From Streptomyces sp. NRRL S-1022 (lineage in GTDB: Bacteria; Actinomycetota; Actinomycetes; Streptomycetales; Streptomycetaceae), in assembly GCF_000720135.1 (NCBI RefSeq), contig NZ_JOIU01000005.1, forward strand, positions 62,001-126,000: 64,000 nucleotides of DNA, read 5' to 3'. Every line of letters starts with the position of its first letter. Position 1 is the stretch's first letter. The notes beneath the pieces were generated by a model. The model saw only the letters and a program-made list of their open reading frames with translations, ran no database searches and was not told the DNA's origin. The translations under genes and the position numbers were made by a program. Below, one piece after another: positions 41,920 to 50,928 of this stretch.

Positions 41920-41926
41920 GGGGGGC

Positions 41927-41952
41927 GGGGGCCGTCAGAACCCCGGGCCCCC
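41927..41952. terminator. Hairpin at def/TetR convergent junction
   Basis: GGGGGCC (41927-41933) and GGCCCCC (41946-41952) with a 12-base loop. It overlaps the TetR stop codon. Confidence 0.55.
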
Positions 41953-42579
41953 GACCCGGTCGCCCGCGGCCGCGAGGCGCCCCCACAGCAGATCGGCGAG
42001 GGACCGCACCAACTCGGCCCGGGAGCAGGGGCGTTCACCCAGCCACCAGTCACCCGCGGCATGCATCATCCCGACGATGCCGTGCCCCCAGACCCGGGCC
42101 AGCTGCTGACTCTCCGGGCCCAGGTCGACCCGCTCCTCGATGACCCGGGCGAGTTCCTCGCCCATCCGCCGGAGCAGGGGAGCGCTGTGCTTGCCGACGT
42201 CGAAGCCCTGGTCGCCCCCGGTGCTGCCCTCCGCCGGGTGCATCAGGAACCGGTACACCTGGGGCCGCGCCTCGATCGCGGCCAGATAGGTCTCCAGCGT
42301 GGACTCGACCCGCTCGCGCCGGTCGGCGGGGGCGTCGAGGGCCGCCCGCAGGGAGTCGAGCAGTGCGTCGGTGTGCCGCTTGGCGAGCGCCGCGTACAGT
42401 CCGCCCTTGTCGCCGAAGTGCCGGTAGAGGATCGGCTTGGTGATGCCCGCTTCCGCCGCGATCGCGTTCATCGACGCCTGCGGGCCGTCGCGCAGCACCA
42501 CCCGGTCGGCGGCCTCCAGCAGCTCGCGCCGTCGGCGGTCGGCGGACCGCTGCTGCTCGGTCCGCTGCGTGGTGTCCAT
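41935..42579 (-). CDS. TetR-family regulator
   Basis: 214 residues. Helix-turn-helix about 14-62 (RRELLEAADRVVLRDGPQASMNAIAAEAGITKPILYRHFGDKGGLYAAL) and a ligand-binding helical domain. Divergent from an acyl-CoA dehydrogenase; palindromic sites lie between. Most likely represses the dehydrogenase and itself until an acyl-CoA binds. Confidence 0.93.
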   Translation of the reverse strand: MDTTQRTEQQRSADRRRRELLEAADRVVLRDGPQASMNAIAAEAGITKPILYRHFGDKGGLYAALAKRHTDALLDSLRAALDAPADRRERVESTLETYLAAIEARPQVYRFLMHPAEGSTGGDQGFDVGKHSAPLLRRMGEELARVIEERVDLGPESQQLARVWGHGIVGMMHAAGDWWLGERPCSRAELVRSLADLLWGRLAAAGDRVGGPGF

Positions 42580-42687
42580 GTGCTCTCCCCACCCGTGCTG
42601 ATTCGGTGACGCCTGCGCAAACTAACACTGACCGCGCCCCCGACATCGAACGGGGATGCCGAGGTGTCACCACCGATTGACTTTTCC

Positions 42688-42724
42688 TACCGATCAGTAA
42701 CAGACTCGCGTTACCGCTAGTAAC
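42688..42724. promoter_or_regulatory. Candidate TetR operators upstream of acyl-CoA dehydrogenase
   Basis: TACCGATCAGTA (42688-42699) and GTTACCGCTAGTAAC (42710-42724). Both are inverted repeats of the TTAC...GTAA kind. They lie in the divergent gap, just before the dehydrogenase ribosome site region. Confidence 0.55.
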
Positions 42725-42750
42725 ATCGCACCGCCGCCGCTGGAGGGGAC

Positions 42751-43980
42751 ATGGCCGAGTTCACCATGGAGCTGAACGAGGAACAGAGGGAAGTACGCGA
42801 CTGGCTCCATGGCTTCGCCGCGGATGTGATCCGTCCCGCAGCGGCCGAGTGGGACGAGCGCGAGGAGACGCCCTGGCCGGTCATCCAGGAGGCCGCGAAG
42901 GTCGGCATCTACTCCCTCGACTTCTACGCGCAGCAGTACTTCGACCCCACCGGCCTCGGCATCCCGATGGCGATGGAGGAGCTGTTCTGGGGCGACGCCG
43001 GCATCGCCCTGTCCATCGTCGGCACCGGCCTCGCCGCCGTGGGCGTCCTCGCCAACGGGACCGAGGAGCAGATCGGCACCTGGATCCCGCAGATGTACGG
43101 CGACCAGAACGACGTCAAGGTCGCCGCGTTCTGCTCCTCCGAGCCGGACGCCGGCTCCGACGTCGCCTCCATGCGCACGCGCGCGGTGTACGACGAGGCC
43201 ACGGACGAGTGGGTGCTCAACGGCACGAAGACCTGGGCGACCAACGGCGGCATCGCCAACGTCCACGTCGTCGTCGCCGTGGTCGACCCGGAGCTGGGCT
43301 CCAAGGGACACGCCTCCTTCATCGTGCCGCCGGGTACGGCCGGTCTGTCCCAGGGGCAGAAGTTCAAGAAGCACGGCATCCGTGCCTCGCACACCGCCGA
43401 GGTCGTCCTCGACCACGTCCGGGTGCCCGGCTCGTGCCTGCTCGGCGGCAAGGAGAAGCTGGACGAGCGGCTGGCCCGGGCCCGGGAGAGGGCGAAGGCC
43501 GGCGGCGGCGAGCGGGTGAAGAACGCGGCGATGGCCACGTTCGAGGCCTCCCGCCCGGCCGTCGGTGCCATGGCGGTCGGCACCGCCCGGGCCGCGTACG
43601 AGGTCGCCCTGGAGTACGCCGCGACCCGGGAGCAGTTCGGCCGGCCGATCATCGACAACCAGGGCGTCGCCTTCCAGCTCGCGGACATGCGGACGCAGAT
43701 CGACGCCGCGCGCCTGCTGGTGTGGCGGGCCTCGTGGATGGCGGTGAACGGCAAGCCGTTCACGGCGGCCGAGGGCTCCATGTCCAAGCTGTTCGCCAGC
43801 GAGACCGCCAAGAAGGTCACGGCCCAGGCGATTCAGATCCTCGGCGGCAACGGTTACACCCGTGAGTACCCCGTCGAGCGGATGCACCGGGACGCGGCGA
43901 TCTACACCATCTTCGAGGGAACGAGCGAGATCCAGCGGCTCGTCATCGCCCGGACCCTGTCCGGGATGCCGATCCGGTAG
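42751..43980 (+). CDS. Acyl-CoA dehydrogenase
   Basis: 409 residues, ATG with GGAGG four bases upstream. Acyl-CoA dehydrogenase N, M and C domains: [68 protein letters not shown], and catalytic Glu in [16 protein letters not shown] enzyme in fatty acid or branched-chain oxidation. Regulated with the divergent TetR gene. Confidence 0.95.
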   Translation: MAEFTMELNEEQREVRDWLHGFAADVIRPAAAEWDEREETPWPVIQEAAKVGIYSLDFYAQQYFDPTGLGIPMAMEELFWGDAGIALSIVGTGLAAVGVLANGTEEQIGTWIPQMYGDQNDVKVAAFCSSEPDAGSDVASMRTRAVYDEATDEWVLNGTKTWATNGGIANVHVVVAVVDPELGSKGHASFIVPPGTAGLSQGQKFKKHGIRASHTAEVVLDHVRVPGSCLLGGKEKLDERLARARERAKAGGGERVKNAAMATFEASRPAVGAMAVGTARAAYEVALEYAATREQFGRPIIDNQGVAFQLADMRTQIDAARLLVWRASWMAVNGKPFTAAEGSMSKLFASETAKKVTAQAIQILGGNGYTREYPVERMHRDAAIYTIFEGTSEIQRLVIARTLSGMPIR

Positions 43981-43998
43981 CTCCCGGAGGCGGGGCGC

Positions 43999-44538
43999 TC
44001 ACCGGTGTCTGAGCGGCGTGAGCTGCTCGATGTCGTACTTGGCCCGGAGCGCCTCGATCGCCTCCTGGTCCGGCGGCCCGCCGTCGGCCAGGATCTCCAG
44101 CAGCTCCTCGAAGTAGCGCTCGTGGTCCGGTGGGGGAGAGGCCTGGAAGAACATCCGGGCCACGCTCTCCGTCGGATTGGCGAAGGCGTGGGGGCAGCCC
44201 GGTGGTACGACGATGACCGTGCCCGGTGTCGCGCGGACCACCCGGCTGCCCGAACGCGACTCCCACTTCCGCCAGTTGTCGGGGGTGCGGACGCGCGGCT
44301 CGAAGGCGAGGACGTCCAGCTCGCCTTCGAGGACGTAGAACAGCTCCTCGCTGCGCGTGTGCACATGGGCGCCCACGTCGAAGCCCGGGGGGACCTCCAC
44401 CTCGAAGGTGGAGGCCATCCGCGAGTGGGTGCCGGTGACCTTGAAGGTCACCCGCTGGGCCGGGGTCGCCACGACCCGGCCGTGGCCCGGCGGCACGTAC
44501 AGTCCCTCGGTCCCGGTCAGTCCCTCGGTCTCGGTCAT
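43999..44538 (-). CDS. Cupin protein, probable quinone-forming monooxygenase of the rppA cluster (MomA-like)
   Basis: 179 residues. Cupin motif 1 in VGAHVHTRSEELFYVLEGELDV and motif 2 in VPPGCPHAFANP, with metal-binding His/Glu. It is the last gene of rppA-P450-cupin. In other Streptomyces a cupin next to the naphthalene synthase forms flaviolin-type quinones without cofactor; that role is inferred from context. 7-base gap after the P450 gene. Confidence 0.85.
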   Translation of the reverse strand: MTETEGLTGTEGLYVPPGHGRVVATPAQRVTFKVTGTHSRMASTFEVEVPPGFDVGAHVHTRSEELFYVLEGELDVLAFEPRVRTPDNWRKWESRSGSRVVRATPGTVIVVPPGCPHAFANPTESVARMFFQASPPPDHERYFEELLEILADGGPPDQEAIEALRAKYDIEQLTPLRHR

Positions 44539-44545
44539 GGGCGTC

Positions 44546-45763
44546 TCACCAGGTCACCGGGAGGGATTCGGGGCCGCGGATCAACGCGCCCTTGCGGAAG
44601 GTCACTTGGTCCGGTGGTACGGCCAGTCGCAGGCTCGGTGTCCGGTCCAGCAGGGCGTCCATCAGGAGTTCCTCCTCAAGCCGGGCCAGCATGCCGCCGG
44701 GGCAGTAGTGCGGGCCGAAGCCGAACGCCAGGTGCGGGTTCGGGTCGCGGGAGAAGTCGATGGTGTCCGGGTCGGTGAAGACGGCCGGATCGCGGTTGGC
44801 GGCCAGGTAGGAGACGTAGACCGCGTCGCCGGCACGGATGCGGACGCCGCCGATGTCCACGTCCCGCAGGGCGATCCGGGAGAGCCCGACCGCGTTGCGG
44901 TGCGGGATCCAGCGCAGGAGCTCGTCGATCGCCCGGGGCCGCAGCCCCGGCTCCGCGCGCAGCCGCCTCAGCAGGCCGGGGCGGGTCAGCAGCAGGTAGA
45001 ACAGCTGCCCGCTGTTGTTGGTGACCGCCTCGCCGCCGATCTGGAGCAGGACGGCGAGGCCGACGGCCTCCTCGGGCGTGACCTCGCCCCGGGCCACGGC
45101 GGCGCCGAGGAGCGAGGTGACGTCCTCCCCGGTGCTGTCCGCCCGCCCGGCGATCAGGTCGGCGAAGTAGGCGCTCATCTCCCGCTTGGCCGTCTCGCTG
45201 ACGTCCTTGCCGTGCGCGGCGGACAGGATCAGCTGGGTCCAGGTGTGCATGCGGTGCCGGTCGCCGGCCGGGACGCCCATCAGCTCGCAGATCACCGCGA
45301 TGGGGAACGGGCCGAGGACCGCCGCCGTGAGATCCGCGGGCGGACCGCCCCGGAGCAGGTCCTCGACCAGCTCGGCCAGCACGGCGCGGGCCCGGGCGCG
45401 GACCCGCTCGACGCCCTTCGCCGTGAAGGCGGCGGCGACCGAGCGGCGCAGCCGGGTGTGGTCGGGCGGGTCGAGGAAACCGACCGCGTCCCGGTCGGGG
45501 ATGAAGTGCGGGGCGAGCCGGGTGACCTGCCGGTCCCGGACCGCCGCGCGGCTGAAGCGGGGGTCGTTGGTCACCCTGCGTACATCGTCGTACCGGGTGA
45601 CCAGCCAGGCCCAGCCGTCCCCGTTGGGCAGCTGGACCCGGGTGACCGGGCCCTCGGTCATCAGCTCCGCCAGCACCGGGTCGAAGTCCGTCCCGGTGAG
45701 GTCGAGCGCCGGCCAGTGCCGGACCGGAGGCCGGGTCCCTGCCAGCGTGGTCCGCTCGGTCAT
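44546..45763 (-). CDS. Cytochrome P450, CYP158 type (pigment coupling)
   Basis: 405 residues; ATG overlaps the rppA stop (ATGA). Heme loop FGFGPHYCPGG with axial Cys, ELLRWIPHR (ExxR), and I-helix IGGEAVTNNSGQL which lacks the usual acid-Thr pair, as in the CYP158 group. Predicted to couple flaviolin/THN-derived units into dark pigment (P450mel-like). Needs ferredoxin partners not seen here. Confidence 0.93.
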   Translation of the reverse strand: MTERTTLAGTRPPVRHWPALDLTGTDFDPVLAELMTEGPVTRVQLPNGDGWAWLVTRYDDVRRVTNDPRFSRAAVRDRQVTRLAPHFIPDRDAVGFLDPPDHTRLRRSVAAAFTAKGVERVRARARAVLAELVEDLLRGGPPADLTAAVLGPFPIAVICELMGVPAGDRHRMHTWTQLILSAAHGKDVSETAKREMSAYFADLIAGRADSTGEDVTSLLGAAVARGEVTPEEAVGLAVLLQIGGEAVTNNSGQLFYLLLTRPGLLRRLRAEPGLRPRAIDELLRWIPHRNAVGLSRIALRDVDIGGVRIRAGDAVYVSYLAANRDPAVFTDPDTIDFSRDPNPHLAFGFGPHYCPGGMLARLEEELLMDALLDRTPSLRLAVPPDQVTFRKGALIRGPESLPVTW

Positions 45764-46824
45764 CGGGTGTTCCCGTCGGCGTTGACCCAGCGGCCCACCG
45801 TCATCTCGGCGGTGATACCGGGGCCGAAGCCGGCGAGCAGTCCACGGGCGCGGTCCTCGGCGCCGCCCTCGTCGAACAGCCGGCGCAGCGCGTCCAGGAC
45901 GACGGCGCTGGCGATGTTGCCGTACTCGGTGAGCGTGGCCCGGCTGAACCGGAAGGCGTGCGGATCGACCTGCAGGAACTTGCTGAGGTCGTCGAGTATT
46001 CGGGGGCCGCCCGCGTGGATGATGTAGAAGTCCAGGTCGGAGGCGTCCCAGCCGTGCTCGCCTGCCAGGTCCTTCAGCGCCGGGGCGAGCGGCTCCATCG
46101 TCGTCGGCACCCGCTTGTCGAGCAGGAAGTGGAAGCCGGTCGCCCGGACGTCGTAGGCGATCCAGTCCTCCGTCTTCGGGATCAGGTACGAGCCGTTGCG
46201 CTCCAGCCGCACGCCCGTGCCGCCGTTGCCGCGCACCACCGCCGCGGCGATGCCGTCGCCGAACAGGCCGTTGGAGAGCAGCGAGCCGATACCGAGGTCG
46301 GTGGGCTGGTAGCACAGGGAGCAGAACTCGCAGGCCACGATCAGGGCGTTGGCGTGCGGGTAGGCCGAGCAGAAGTCGTGCGCCCGGTTGATCGCCGCCC
46401 CGCCGGCCGCGCAGCCCAGCTGGGCGATCGGGAGCTGGCGGGTGGTGCTGTCGAAGTCCATCTCGTTGATCAGCCAGGCCGTCAGCGAGGGCATCATGAA
46501 GCCCGTGCACGACACGTAGATGATCACGTCGATGTCGCTGGTCAGCAGCTCCGCGTCGTCCAGCGCGCGCTGGATCACCGCGGGTACCCGTGCCTTGGCC
46601 TCGGCCTCGTAGAGCTTGTTGCGCTCCTCGAAGCCCGGATGCTTCAGGGTCTCCTCGATGGGCTGCACGATGTGCCGCGTCCTGACGCCGGTGTTCTCGA
46701 TGAGCCTGAGCGCCAGTGGCAGTTGGGGGTGGTCCGGGTGGCGGGAGCGCGCCAGTTCCAGCGTCTGCTCCATCGTGATCACATGCTCCGGGACCGACAC
46801 CGAGGGTCTGCACAAAGTCGCCAT
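45760..46824 (-). CDS. rppA: 1,3,6,8-tetrahydroxynaphthalene synthase (type III PKS)
   Basis: 354 residues from the ATG at 46824. Chalcone-synthase fold: nucleophile in QLGCAAGGAAIN, His in DFYIIHAGGPRILDDL, Asn in LTEYGNIASA, and GFGPGITAEM loop near the end. Condenses five malonyl-CoA to THN. Leads the operon rppA-P450-cupin for pigment. Upstream, 46825-46998 should contain the promoter; no box assigned. Confidence 0.96.
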   Translation of the reverse strand: MATLCRPSVSVPEHVITMEQTLELARSRHPDHPQLPLALRLIENTGVRTRHIVQPIEETLKHPGFEERNKLYEAEAKARVPAVIQRALDDAELLTSDIDVIIYVSCTGFMMPSLTAWLINEMDFDSTTRQLPIAQLGCAAGGAAINRAHDFCSAYPHANALIVACEFCSLCYQPTDLGIGSLLSNGLFGDGIAAAVVRGNGGTGVRLERNGSYLIPKTEDWIAYDVRATGFHFLLDKRVPTTMEPLAPALKDLAGEHGWDASDLDFYIIHAGGPRILDDLSKFLQVDPHAFRFSRATLTEYGNIASAVVLDALRRLFDEGGAEDRARGLLAGFGPGITAEMTVGRWVNADGNTR

Positions 46825-46998
46825 GAACCGTCCCTGCTTTCCGCTGTCCGGAAGGTGGTCCACACCTTTTGGGTGCTCCACCCACCGTCACCCGGGAGGA
46901 CGACGATCTCGCGCTGGATTACTCCGAACCGGGGACCCCCGGGTCCGGCCCGACGGGCGATTCATGCCGCCGGACGAGGGAAAACACGGGAAGGACCG

Positions 46999-47232
46999 TT
47001 ACGGCGCCCCGCTGCTGTGCGCGATGCACGCGACGTCGATGCGGTCCGCCAGTTTCGCCAGCTCGATGGTCAGCGCGGCGACCGTGTCCTCGTCCAGCAC
47101 CTGCTCCCCGGCCTCGACCAGATGCAGCCATCGCGCACCCACGGTCCGCAACAACTTACTCACGTCGGCCGCGGCCACCTGCAAGGTACCGCGGTCGTCG
47201 ACGATCAGAGGCAGGGTCACTTCGCGGTTCAC
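46999..47232 (-). CDS. Small conserved actinobacterial protein (DUF6213-like)
   Basis: 77 residues from the GTG at 47232 (VNREVTLPLIVDDRGTLQVAAADV). No typical ribosome site; a TACCAT box 12 bases upstream might give a near-leaderless message. Sequence is compact alpha/beta, ending DRIDVACIAHS. Lies 27 bases after gabD on the same strand, so may be read from that transcript. Function unknown. Confidence 0.75.
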   Translation of the reverse strand: MNREVTLPLIVDDRGTLQVAAADVSKLLRTVGARWLHLVEAGEQVLDEDTVAALTIELAKLADRIDVACIAHSSGAP

Positions 47233-47258
47233 AAAACGGGATGGTAGCCGCGTGGTGC

Positions 47259-48644
47259 TCACGCACCCTGCCAAACCGTGGTGATGTTGCAGAACTCCCG
47301 GATTCCGTGCCCGGACAGCTCACGCCCGTACCCGGACCGCTTCACCCCGCCGAACGGGAACGCCGGGTGCGAGGCGGTCATCCCGTTGACGTACACGGCG
47401 CCGGCCTCCAGGTCCAGCGCGAACCGTTCCACCTCGTTCTCGTCCCGCGTCCATACGTTCGAACTCAGCCCGAACGGCGTGTCGTTGGCGATCAGCACGG
47501 CCTCGTCGAGGTCGTCCGCCCGGTACAGCGTGGCGACCGGTCCGAAGGCCTCCTCGCGGTGGATGCGCATCTCCCGCGTGATGCCGGACAGAACGGTCGG
47601 CGGGTAGTACCAGCCGGGCCCGTCCGGCCGCTGTCCGCCGCACAGCACCTCGGCCCCGCTGCGCCGGGCGTCGTCCACCAGCTCCTCCAGGTCGGTCCTG
47701 CCCCGCTCGCTGGCGAGCGGCCCGATCTCGGTGTCCTCCGCCAGCGGGTCGCCGATCCTGAGCGCCCGCATGCCCGCGACGAACTTCTCGGCGAAGGCGT
47801 CGTAGACGTCGGTGTGCACGATGAACCGCTTGGCGGCGATGCAGGACTGCCCGTTGTTCTGCACGCGCGCGGTCACCGCGACCTCGGCCGCGCGGTCCAC
47901 GTCGGCGGAGGGCATGACGACGTAGGGGTCGCTGCCGCCCAGCTCCAGCACCGTCTTCTTGACCATCTGCCCGGCGGTGGAGGCGACCGCCCGGCCCGCG
48001 GGCTCGCTGCCGGTCAGGGTGGCCGCCTTCACACGCTCGTCGCGCAGGATGTCGTCCACCGCGCCCGAGCCGATCAGCAGCGTCTGGAAGCAGCCCTCCG
48101 GGAAGCCGGCCCGGTGGAACAGGTCCTCCAGGTAGAGGGCCGTCTGCGGGACGTTGGAGGCGTGCTTGAGCAGGCCCACGTTGCCCGCCATCAGCGCGGG
48201 CGCGGCGAACCGGATCACCTGCCACAGCGGGAAGTTCCAGGGCATCACGGCGAGGACCGGGCCGAGTGGCCGATAGCGGACCCGGACCCGGGAGGCACCG
48301 GAGTCGCGCACGTCCGTCTCGGGGGGCTCCTCGTCGGCCAGCAGCCCCTCGGCGCGTTCCGCGTACCAGCGCATCGCCTTGGCGCACTTCGCGGCCTCCG
48401 CGCGGGCCTGCCTGACCGGCTTGCCCATCTCGGTGGTCATGATCCGGCCGATCTCCCGCTGGTCCTCGTCCAGCAGGCCGGCGGCCTTGTTCAGCAGTCG
48501 GGCGCGGTCGGCGAACGAGGTCGCCCGGTACGTGCGGAAGGTGGCCTCGGCGAGTTCGAGCCGGCGCTCCAGCTCGTCCTCGTCCATGGGCTCGTACGTC
48601 TTGAGCGTCTCGCCGTTCGCCGGGTTCACCGTCGCGATGGGCAT
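47259..48644 (-). CDS. gabD: NAD(P)-dependent succinate-semialdehyde dehydrogenase
   Basis: 461 residues from the ATG at 48644 with GGGAGG six bases upstream. ALDH motifs: VMPWNFPLWQ, ELGGSDPYVVM (catalytic Glu), NNGQSCIAAKRF (catalytic Cys) and EEAFGPVATLYRAD. Best matches the short GabD/Sad type acting on succinic semialdehyde. Monocistronic or with the small gene downstream. Confidence 0.92.
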   Translation of the reverse strand: MPIATVNPANGETLKTYEPMDEDELERRLELAEATFRTYRATSFADRARLLNKAAGLLDEDQREIGRIMTTEMGKPVRQARAEAAKCAKAMRWYAERAEGLLADEEPPETDVRDSGASRVRVRYRPLGPVLAVMPWNFPLWQVIRFAAPALMAGNVGLLKHASNVPQTALYLEDLFHRAGFPEGCFQTLLIGSGAVDDILRDERVKAATLTGSEPAGRAVASTAGQMVKKTVLELGGSDPYVVMPSADVDRAAEVAVTARVQNNGQSCIAAKRFIVHTDVYDAFAEKFVAGMRALRIGDPLAEDTEIGPLASERGRTDLEELVDDARRSGAEVLCGGQRPDGPGWYYPPTVLSGITREMRIHREEAFGPVATLYRADDLDEAVLIANDTPFGLSSNVWTRDENEVERFALDLEAGAVYVNGMTASHPAFPFGGVKRSGYGRELSGHGIREFCNITTVWQGA

Positions 48645-48754
48645 GGCTGACCTCCCTGGGAGCGGGCTTGTCTCGACCTTCGCGCGCCGCCCCTCAGGAC
48701 GCAACGCGACAGGCCCTCGGGCGTTTCCCCCGGCGTTCCGCCGGAGCGTCGCCC

Positions 48755-49228
48755 TCAGCCCGAGTGCTCCGCCAGCCGGTCGAGAAACGCGGCCTGCGCC
48801 GTGACGATCACCTCACGGGCCCGGTCCAGACCGAACCACGCCACCCGGTCCAGTTCCGGGAACTCCTGCCTCCGGCCGGACCGCGGCGGCCACTCCATCG
48901 TGAAGGTCCCCGGGGTGATCGTCTGCGGGTCGAGGTCCGCCGCCACCGCCCACGCCGTGACGATCTTGCCGTTGCGCTGCACGACCTCGCCCAGCGGTAC
49001 GGCCTCCCCGTCGGGCGGCGCCACCCCCAGTTCCTCCCGGAACTCGCGCCGGGCCGCCTCCCAGGCCGGCTCCTGCGGGTCGTACTCGCCCTTCGGCACC
49101 GTCCAGGCGCCCGCCTCCTTCTTCGCCCACAGCGGGCCGCCCATATGGCCGAGCAACACCTCCAGCCGCTGATCGGTATGCCGGAACAACAGCAGTCCCG
49201 CGCTGCGCTTCGTCGTCCGCACCGTCAC
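48755..49228 (-). CDS. Nudix hydrolase coupled to DNA ligase
   Basis: 157 residues; GTG start overlaps the ligase stop (GTGA), ribosome site GGAGGT. Nudix box GEYDPQEPAWEAARREFREELGV (G-x5-E-x7-REUxEExGU) at about 48-70. SAGLLLFR start and LDRVAWFGLDRA end fit the family of ADP-ribose/diadenosine or oxidised-nucleotide hydrolases. Linked to ligase, it may clear AMP-containing intermediates, an inference from the overlap. Confidence 0.92.
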   Translation of the reverse strand: MTVRTTKRSAGLLLFRHTDQRLEVLLGHMGGPLWAKKEAGAWTVPKGEYDPQEPAWEAARREFREELGVAPPDGEAVPLGEVVQRNGKIVTAWAVAADLDPQTITPGTFTMEWPPRSGRRQEFPELDRVAWFGLDRAREVIVTAQAAFLDRLAEHSG

Positions 49229-50763
49229 GGCGTGACCTCCGGGTGGGCTGCCAGCAGGGCCTCCACGGTATCGGCCTCCTCGGGGCGCTTGTCCTCGCGG
49301 TAGCGGACCACGCGGGCGAAGCGGAGGGTGACGCCGGCCGGGTAGCGGGAGGAGCGCTGGAGGCCGTCGTAGGCGATCTCCACGACGAGTTCGGGGCGGA
49401 CCCGGGCCACCCGGCCGTCGTCCTCGACCGCCAGTTCCCGCAGCCTGTCGGTCTGCCAGGCGAGCATCGCGTCGGTCATGCCCTTGAAGGTCTTGCCCAG
49501 CATCGCGAAGCCGCCGTCCGGGGTGCGGGCGCCGAGGTGCAGGTTGGACAGCTTGCCGGTGCGGCGGCCGTGGCCCCACTCGGCGGCCAGCACCACCAGG
49601 TCGAGGGTGTGCACGGGCTTGACCTTGAGCCAGGCGGCGCCGCGCCGGCCCGCGCTGTACGGCGCGTCGAGCGCCTTGACCACCACGCCCTCGTGACCGC
49701 GGGCCAGGGTGCCGGCGAGGAACCGCTCCGCCTCCGGGGCGTCCTGCGGGCCGGCGACCAGCGTGCGCCGCACCCGCATCGGCTCGGGCACCAGCCGGGC
49801 CAGTTCCGCGTGCCGCTCGGTGAACGGCAGGTCGAGCAGGTCACGGCCGTCGACCGCGAGGGCGTCGAAGAAGACGGGGGAGACCGGGGTCTCCTCGGCG
49901 GCCCTCGCCACGTCGGTGCGCGAGCCGACCCGGCCCGCCGTCTCCTGGAAGGACCGGGGCCGGCCCGCGGCGTCGAAGGAGATCACCTCCCCGTCCAGGA
50001 TGAACCGATCGCCGCGCAACCGGAGCGCGGCGGCCGTCACCTCCGGCAGCCGGCCGGTGATGTCGTCCAGGGTGCGGGTGTGGATCCGCACCGTGCCGCC
50101 GTCCCGGTGCACCTGGACCCGGATGCCGTCCAGCTTCTCCTCCACCGCGCAGGCGCCCAGCTTCTCCACCGCCTCGGCGACCGAGGTGGCGCTGTGCGCC
50201 AGCATCGGCAGCACGGGCCGGCCGACCGTGAGCCGGAACCGCTCCAGCGCTGCGGGCCCCTCGCCGAGCAGGGCCCGGGCCACCGTCTGCAGCGAGCCCG
50301 CGAGCATCACGGCCCGCCGTACGTCCGCCGGATCCGCGCCGGTCGCCCGGGCGAGGCCTTCCACCGCGACCGCGTCCAGGGCGCCCTGCCGGACCTCGCC
50401 GGTGAGCAGACCGAGCAGGAAGCGCTGTTCCTCCTCGGTGGCCGCGCCCATCAGCTCGCCGACGAGCCGGGTCCGCTCCGCCTGCGAACCGGGCCCGGTC
50501 ACCTTGCCCAGCTCGCTCAGCCGGGCGTCGACCTCGCGCACGGTGAGGGAGGGCCCGGCGGCCGGCGGGACCGGGCGGCCCAGCACCTTCCAGCCGACCC
50601 CGAGGCGCCCCTGCGGCAGGCGTCCCGCCAGGTACGGGATGACGACCGGCACGTCGTCCGCCTCCGCGTCCCGGAACAGCTCCGCGAGCAGCGCGATCTT
50701 CCGGGACCGCGCCGCCGTCGCGGCGACCTCCCGGGACACCTGGGCCAACCGGGTCAGCAGCAT
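49225..50763 (-). CDS. ATP-dependent DNA ligase
   Basis: 512 residues. N-terminal domain about 1-190; nucleotidyl-transferase motif I EEKLDGIRVQVH with the adenylated Lys at about 214; FILDGEVISFD; GHEGVVVKALDAPYSAGRRGAAWLKVKP (motif V/VI region); C-terminal OB fold with LRFARVVRYREDK. LigB/archaeal-like monomeric ligase, beyond the essential NAD ligase. Likely for repair. Cotranslated with a Nudix gene. Confidence 0.95.
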   Translation of the reverse strand: MLLTRLAQVSREVAATAARSRKIALLAELFRDAEADDVPVVIPYLAGRLPQGRLGVGWKVLGRPVPPAAGPSLTVREVDARLSELGKVTGPGSQAERTRLVGELMGAATEEEQRFLLGLLTGEVRQGALDAVAVEGLARATGADPADVRRAVMLAGSLQTVARALLGEGPAALERFRLTVGRPVLPMLAHSATSVAEAVEKLGACAVEEKLDGIRVQVHRDGGTVRIHTRTLDDITGRLPEVTAAALRLRGDRFILDGEVISFDAAGRPRSFQETAGRVGSRTDVARAAEETPVSPVFFDALAVDGRDLLDLPFTERHAELARLVPEPMRVRRTLVAGPQDAPEAERFLAGTLARGHEGVVVKALDAPYSAGRRGAAWLKVKPVHTLDLVVLAAEWGHGRRTGKLSNLHLGARTPDGGFAMLGKTFKGMTDAMLAWQTDRLRELAVEDDGRVARVRPELVVEIAYDGLQRSSRYPAGVTLRFARVVRYREDKRPEEADTVEALLAAHPEVTP

Positions 50764-50892
50764 GCAGCCATCGTGCCCCAGCGCGTTGCCGGGTGCGCGG
50801 TTCCGTCCCCCGGGGAATCAGCGGGGAACTCCTGACGGCGGCCTGACGACAGCGCTCCCCGGGGGCGCGGGGCGATGTCCGGCGCTGCGGGA

Positions 50893-50921
50893 TTGACAAA
50901 CGTGCTTGCCGTTCCCGCAAT
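50893..50921 (+). promoter_or_regulatory. Promoter-like -35 upstream of XRE-cupin gene
   Basis: TTGACA at 50893-50898, with CGCAAT 17 bases later as a poor -10, then the ATG at 50929. The TTGACA is a perfect -35 hexamer. Confidence 0.4.
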
Positions 50922-50928
50922 GGGGGCC

